Shown here one piece after another: positions 60,174 through 64,000 of a stretch of DNA of 64,000 bases. The notes under the pieces were generated by a model. That model saw only the letters and a list, made by a program, of their open reading frames with translations. It was not told where the DNA came from and made no database searches. Source of the stretch: Gossypium raimondii (lineage: Eukaryota > Streptophyta > Magnoliopsida > Malvales > Malvaceae); the NCBI RefSeq assembly GCF_025698545.1, contig NC_068567.1, forward strand, positions 53,883,371 through 53,947,370, written 5' to 3'. Numbering within the stretch: position 1 is the stretch's first letter; every line of letters starts with the position of its first letter. A program made the position numbers and the translations under genes.

Positions 60174-62294
60174 TGTGATAGCCCAAAATAGGGCCTAATC
60201 GGAATAGTGGTTTCGTAACCACAAATCCAAAGTGAAATAGTTTAATTTTATAAAGTTTTATTAATTTTAGATTGATTGAAATATTGTGTGAAAATATGGA
60301 TAGGAAAATTTAATGATTTAGTGCCTAATTGAATTTTTAGGACTAAATTGAGAAAAATACAAAGTGTGTCTAATTAGTGACTAAATGACTTAATTGAATT
60401 ATTGCATGAAATTGGAAGTGTTTATGTGGAAATTAGACCATAAATTATTGATATGGACACAAAAGGGTAATTCTAGAAAAAATATCTAAGTAATGGGCCA
60501 AGGACATTTTTGTCCAAATTGAGAAAAAGACAAAATAAAGTGAAAATAAGTGTCCATCTTCTTCAAAATCAGACGTTTGCTGTCAAAAAAATTCATGTCA
60601 CCATAGCTAGGGTTCTTGATTTTTCTAAGCTCAATTATCAAGAAAGAAGAAATAGTGGAAGTGATCGAGGAAAAGAGAAGGTTATCGACTAATTTACAAA
60701 AATAGTCGTTTTGCATCCGAGGTAAGTTATGTGTAAATAATAGTTATATTTTTATAAATTGTGAATTATATTTGATATGTGAATTAATATTGAATGTGGA
60801 AGAAAATTGTTCATGAATTATTCAAGTGATAAAGTGTTGAAATAAAGTGTTAAGTGTAAATCCCCGGTTGAACTTAGGAATAGAAGTGGAAACAAGTGAC
60901 ATGTCACTAGAGATCAGTGTTACAGTGTTACAATGAGTCCCGGGTGCTGGGTGATCTAGCATGTGTTGCAGACACCTGACAGCTTGTGTGAGCAGGCCCG
61001 TGGACATTTCCAGTGTTATTGATCAGTGGTAGCTTCAGCTACATTTCAGTGGTAGCTTCGGCTACATATCAGTGTGGCACTTATGTGCTAACTCTCTACG
61101 TATCTGTGTATATTCCGAGTGTTCAACGGGATTAATAATGAGTTAAAGTGAATATGAAATGAAGTGTGCATGCAGGTACAATTGAAAGAATTGAGCATAT
61201 GTGATAAATGTTAAGTGTGAAAATGTATATGCAAGTGAATTGGTAAGATTGTGCATGTGTAAGTGATTAAAATTGCTAAGAAATGTTTTGATTAGTTATA
61301 TGTTAAAAGTGTTAATTATTAAATGAGTAATTATTGTTTACATGTAACTTACTAAGCTATTTGTAGCTTACACATTTTCTCATTTCCTTTGTTTTTTAGT
61401 GATTTAAGCTTGCTCGAATTTGGGATCGTCGGAGCTTGTATCACACTATCATAACCATCTCGGTATTATGTGTTTTTCAGAATGTTTAAAACTATGGCAT
61501 GTATAGAGTCTTAATCATTTTGAGTATGTTCATATGATATGGCTAAGATTAGCTATTGAAATGGTTAGTAAAGATTATGTTTTGGTGTTATATATGCGTA
61601 AATGGTCGTTAATACAAAGAAGCAGTTTCTTTGACAGCAGCAGTGACGTGAATGTGAAAAATCACCATAAATAATAGAAATGGAATTAGAGAGTGAATGG
61701 TATATAGAATTAAATCTTATCAAGTCTATTTTTACATGAAAGAAACGGTATAGGCAAAGGAATTTTATATTCTGAGATATTTGAACTTTAGTGTGACAGG
61801 GTCAGAATGGTTTTTGAAGTCCCCTGTTCTAACTTTAGAAAATCATTATAAATTTCACAGAAATAATTATAGGTCATAATTTATATGTCTAGATTCCTTA
61901 GTGAGTCTATTTTCAAAAGAAATAAATGATAACCTTATATGAATTCTGTACAATGAGATAATTGATTTTTAGTGCCAAGAGGTTAGAACTGTCAAGTAGT
62001 GAAACATGGGATACTTTAATGAATAAACTGTAGTAATTGGATAAACCAAAAATTCTAAAAATTTTATGGTAAGAAGGTATATGTGTCTAGTTTCAGGGGA
62101 AATTTACGGATTTAAATTTTGAGTTTCGTAACTCAAGATATAATTAAATTAGTAACAGTCGCGCACGTGGACAGTTTTGTTGTGAACAATGAATTTAATT
62201 TTAAAAGCAAATTTTTATGCTCCGAATTGGTAAGTTAAGTTGGATAACATCTCGTACTCAATTCCAGCGATGGTCTCGGATAAGGGGTGTTACA
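60174..62294 (+). mobile_element. Solo LTR D (2,121 bp), nested in LTR C
   Basis: Starts TGTGATAGCCCAAAATAGGG and ends AAGGGGTGTTACA, with a perfect 5-bp target duplication TATGG at 60169-60173 and 62295-62299. Its AATCGGAATAGTGGTTTCG block matches the start of LTR C (GATCGGAACAGTGGTTTCGG), so C and D are relatives. No ORF. Confidence 0.87.
60895..61090. repeat. Palindrome and mini-hairpin array in LTR D
   Basis: A perfect palindrome AGTGACATGTCACT at 60895-60908 is followed by hairpins GTAGC-TTCA-GCTAC (61029-61042), GTAGC-TTCG-GCTAC (61052-61065) and TGGCAC-TTAT-GTGCTA (about 61075-61090). LTR C has the same palindrome and then its own array. Confidence 0.8.
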
Positions 62295-63094
62295 TATGGG
62301 CTTAGTGGAAATTATTTTTATGGTTTATAATAAAGGTTAATTTGGTAAAATGGTTATTAATATTAGAATTAAAGTAAAAACAAAACAAGATTTGGAGTGT
62401 TCATCTTTACTCCATCGATATTTTGAAGCTTAGAAAGCGAAAGTTAGGGCTTTTACATTCAACCAAGATTAGATCCTCAATTAAGGTACAATTTTTATTC
62501 CGTTTTTAATGGTTTTTACGTTTTTGAGCTCGTTGCAGCTCAATCTAGCTAGCCCATGCTTTAATTTCTGAAATTATTGATGATTTTGAGTTAAGCCATT
62601 GTTGAATGCTTGGTTGTTTAGATGTTTAATGGTAAAATATTGATGGTTGTTAATAGATATACAAGTTTTATAAAGTGATTTTTGACAAAAATGTAAAAAA
62701 AAAAGGGATTAATTTGTAAAAGATAGAAATATGGTGGTTTGAAATGTGAATAAAATGAAAATATGGGCTGCTATGAGGTTAAGTGAAATTCTGCTGTAAC
62801 GGGTTTTGGTTTAATTGTGTAAAAGTACCATTTTATGTGAAAAGGACTAAATTGCATAGTAGTTAAAAGTATAGGGGCAAATGTGTAATTTACCAAATAT
62901 TTGTGAATTGGGCTAAATTGAATTGAATAATTACTGAAAATATTGAATTGATATTATATAGATCAGGATAAGCAAATATCGGAACTTGATCAGTGGAAAC
63001 AAAAGTTAGACAGGTAGACGAAAGTATCTAAGCAAATACGAGGTAAGTCCGTATAGCTAGAATCGAACTATTAAACAATTGCAATAGTATTTAA

Positions 63095-63472
63095 ATGTAT
63101 GTATTTAATTGAATTGATTATATGTATGTGATTTGAGAAAGTATGCGAATTGAGTAATTAAATGTATGTATTTAATTAAATCGATTATATGTATGTGATT
63201 TGAGAAAGTATGTGAATTGAATAATTAAATGTATGTATTTAATTGAATTGATTATATGTATATGATTTGAGAAAGTATGCGAATTGAGTAATTAAATGTA
63301 TGTAGTTAATTGAATTGATTATATGTATATGATTTGAGAAAGTATGCGAATTGAGTATTTAAATGTTTAAATCGATTATATATATGTGATTTGAGAAGGT
63401 ATGCGAATTAAGTATTTAAATGTATGTACTTAATTGAATAGATTATATATATGTGATTTGAGAAATTGAATT
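63095..63472 (+). repeat. 67-bp tandem repeat, about 5.5 copies, in LTR C
   Basis: Unit ATGTATGTATTTAATTGAAT...GAATTGAGTAATTAA repeated with few changes. Copies 5 and 6 are shortened. Units also contain GATTATATGTATGTGATTTG. Confidence 0.93.
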
Positions 63473-63550
63473 ATTGATCATTGAATGCTTAAATGATGAA
63501 TTTGAATAGTTACCGAGTCTCGTTTGGACTGTAGGAAGTTGTTAGATACG

Positions 63551-63795
63551 AGTGACATGTCACTAGGTTACCGATTTGGTCGAGCTCCTACATTTGTTGA
63601 GGACTCACTACAGCTCATATGAGCTTACCGATATTTTAGCTCGTAAGAGCCTACTGTTTTCAGTTCATTAGAGCTTACCATTTTAGCTCGTATGAGCTTA
63701 CTATTCAGCTCATCAAAGCTTACCGTTTCAGCTCAATAGAGCCTACTATTTATCAGCTCAGGAGGAGTTTATCGTTCATGGCTCGAAAGAGCGAA
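63551..63795 (+). repeat. Palindrome plus array of eight GCTC/GAGC mini-hairpins in LTR C
   Basis: The perfect palindrome AGTGACATGTCACT (63551-63564) precedes about eight units at 26-30 bp spacing, each a GCTC-N4-GAGC stem: AGCTCATATGAGCT, AGCTCGTAAGAGC, AGCTCGTATGAGCT, GCTCAATAGAGC, GGCTCGAAAGAGC and weaker ones. Units are separated by TTACCG/CTACTG words. Confidence 0.85.
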
Positions 63796-64000
63796 AAGGA
63801 TAATGTATTGACAGATTACCGATAAATACACTTAGTGTGTATCACCCGAGTATCTATCAATATTCTACGAAGTTCAACGGGCATAATTACTGTTAATGAT
63901 CATATGAATAAGATATGTGTTTATATGGATGAATTATTATTTATAATGATCTACTGGTTATATGAATGAATTACAGTTTATACGAATAGAAATGAATTGC

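Larger units (their letters stand above)
59880..64000 (+). mobile_element. LTR C (gypsy type), runs off the window; contains nested LTR D
   Basis: Begins TGTAACAACCCGTTTCTGAG, followed by GATCGGAACAGTGGTTTCGG. It continues, after the nested LTR D, to the window end with no terminus. It carries a 67-bp tandem repeat (63095-63472) and a hairpin array (about 63612-63795). Whether it is a solo LTR or the edge of a full element cannot be decided here. It splits the DUF4283 pseudogene. Confidence 0.7.

Noticed and set aside
63551-63795. Tandem hairpins as a plasmid or phage-type origin
   Set aside because: They lie inside a plant LTR family and have relatives in two other LTRs here.

Overview
The window is plant nuclear DNA, most likely cotton (Gossypium) or a close Malvaceae relative. 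Spliced genes with GT-AG introns sit in very AT-rich intergenic DNA. It also holds LTRs that start TGTAACACCCC or TGTAACAACCC, GGGCCGGGC-rich hAT MITEs, and an LTR carrying the CACACGGG/CACACGAG motif. The genus call rests on remembered repeat styles, not on a search.

Layout: (1) 1-10.5 kb, + strand: a TIR-NB-LRR immune receptor locus. Its TIR exon is separated from the NB-ARC exon by a 4.9 kb intron full of transposon debris, and its LRR exon carries three separate 1-nt deletions. (2) 13.6-15.5 kb, - strand: an intact six-exon bHLH79-type transcription factor. (3) 15.5-22.5 kb: intergenic, with a 724-bp fold-back Mutator-like element and a three-unit tandem repeat with tRNA-like boxes. (4) 22.6-24.5 kb, - strand: an intronless secreted LRR protein. 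(5) 27.7-28.3 kb: a broken DUF4283 retroelement fragment. (6) 30.0-34.2 kb, - strand: a seven-exon EXO84 exocyst subunit. (7) 37.0-40.9 kb, + strand: a seven-exon GALT6-type hydroxyproline O-galactosyltransferase. (8) 41.4-50.9 kb: a large TIR element with PIF/Harbinger-like ends, carrying captured exons of the TFIIH subunit TFB2. A 5.7 kb Ty3/gypsy chromovirus is inserted in it, and a GC-rich hAT MITE is inserted in the chromovirus. (9) 51.7-52.7 kb, - strand: a two-exon GUB_WAK-type extracellular protein that probably ends in a GPI-anchor signal. (10) 54.9-64 kb: a decayed DUF4283 gene split by nested solo LTRs, ending in LTRs that run off the window.

The genes are independent plant transcription units, not a pathway or operon. 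bHLH79 and GALT6 are neighbours in Arabidopsis (At5g62610 and At5g62620, from memory), so this looks like an ancestral gene block expanded by insertions. EXO84, GALT6 and the GUB_WAK protein all relate loosely to secretion or the cell wall, which I regard as coincidence. The most unusual signals are: arrays of tiny hairpins in the three related LTRs whose stem sequences change in a compensatory way; the TFB2-carrying TIR element; the three-deletion TNL, whose reading phase is restored after the third deletion; and a duplicated exon end plus splice donor inside the bHLH79 gene.
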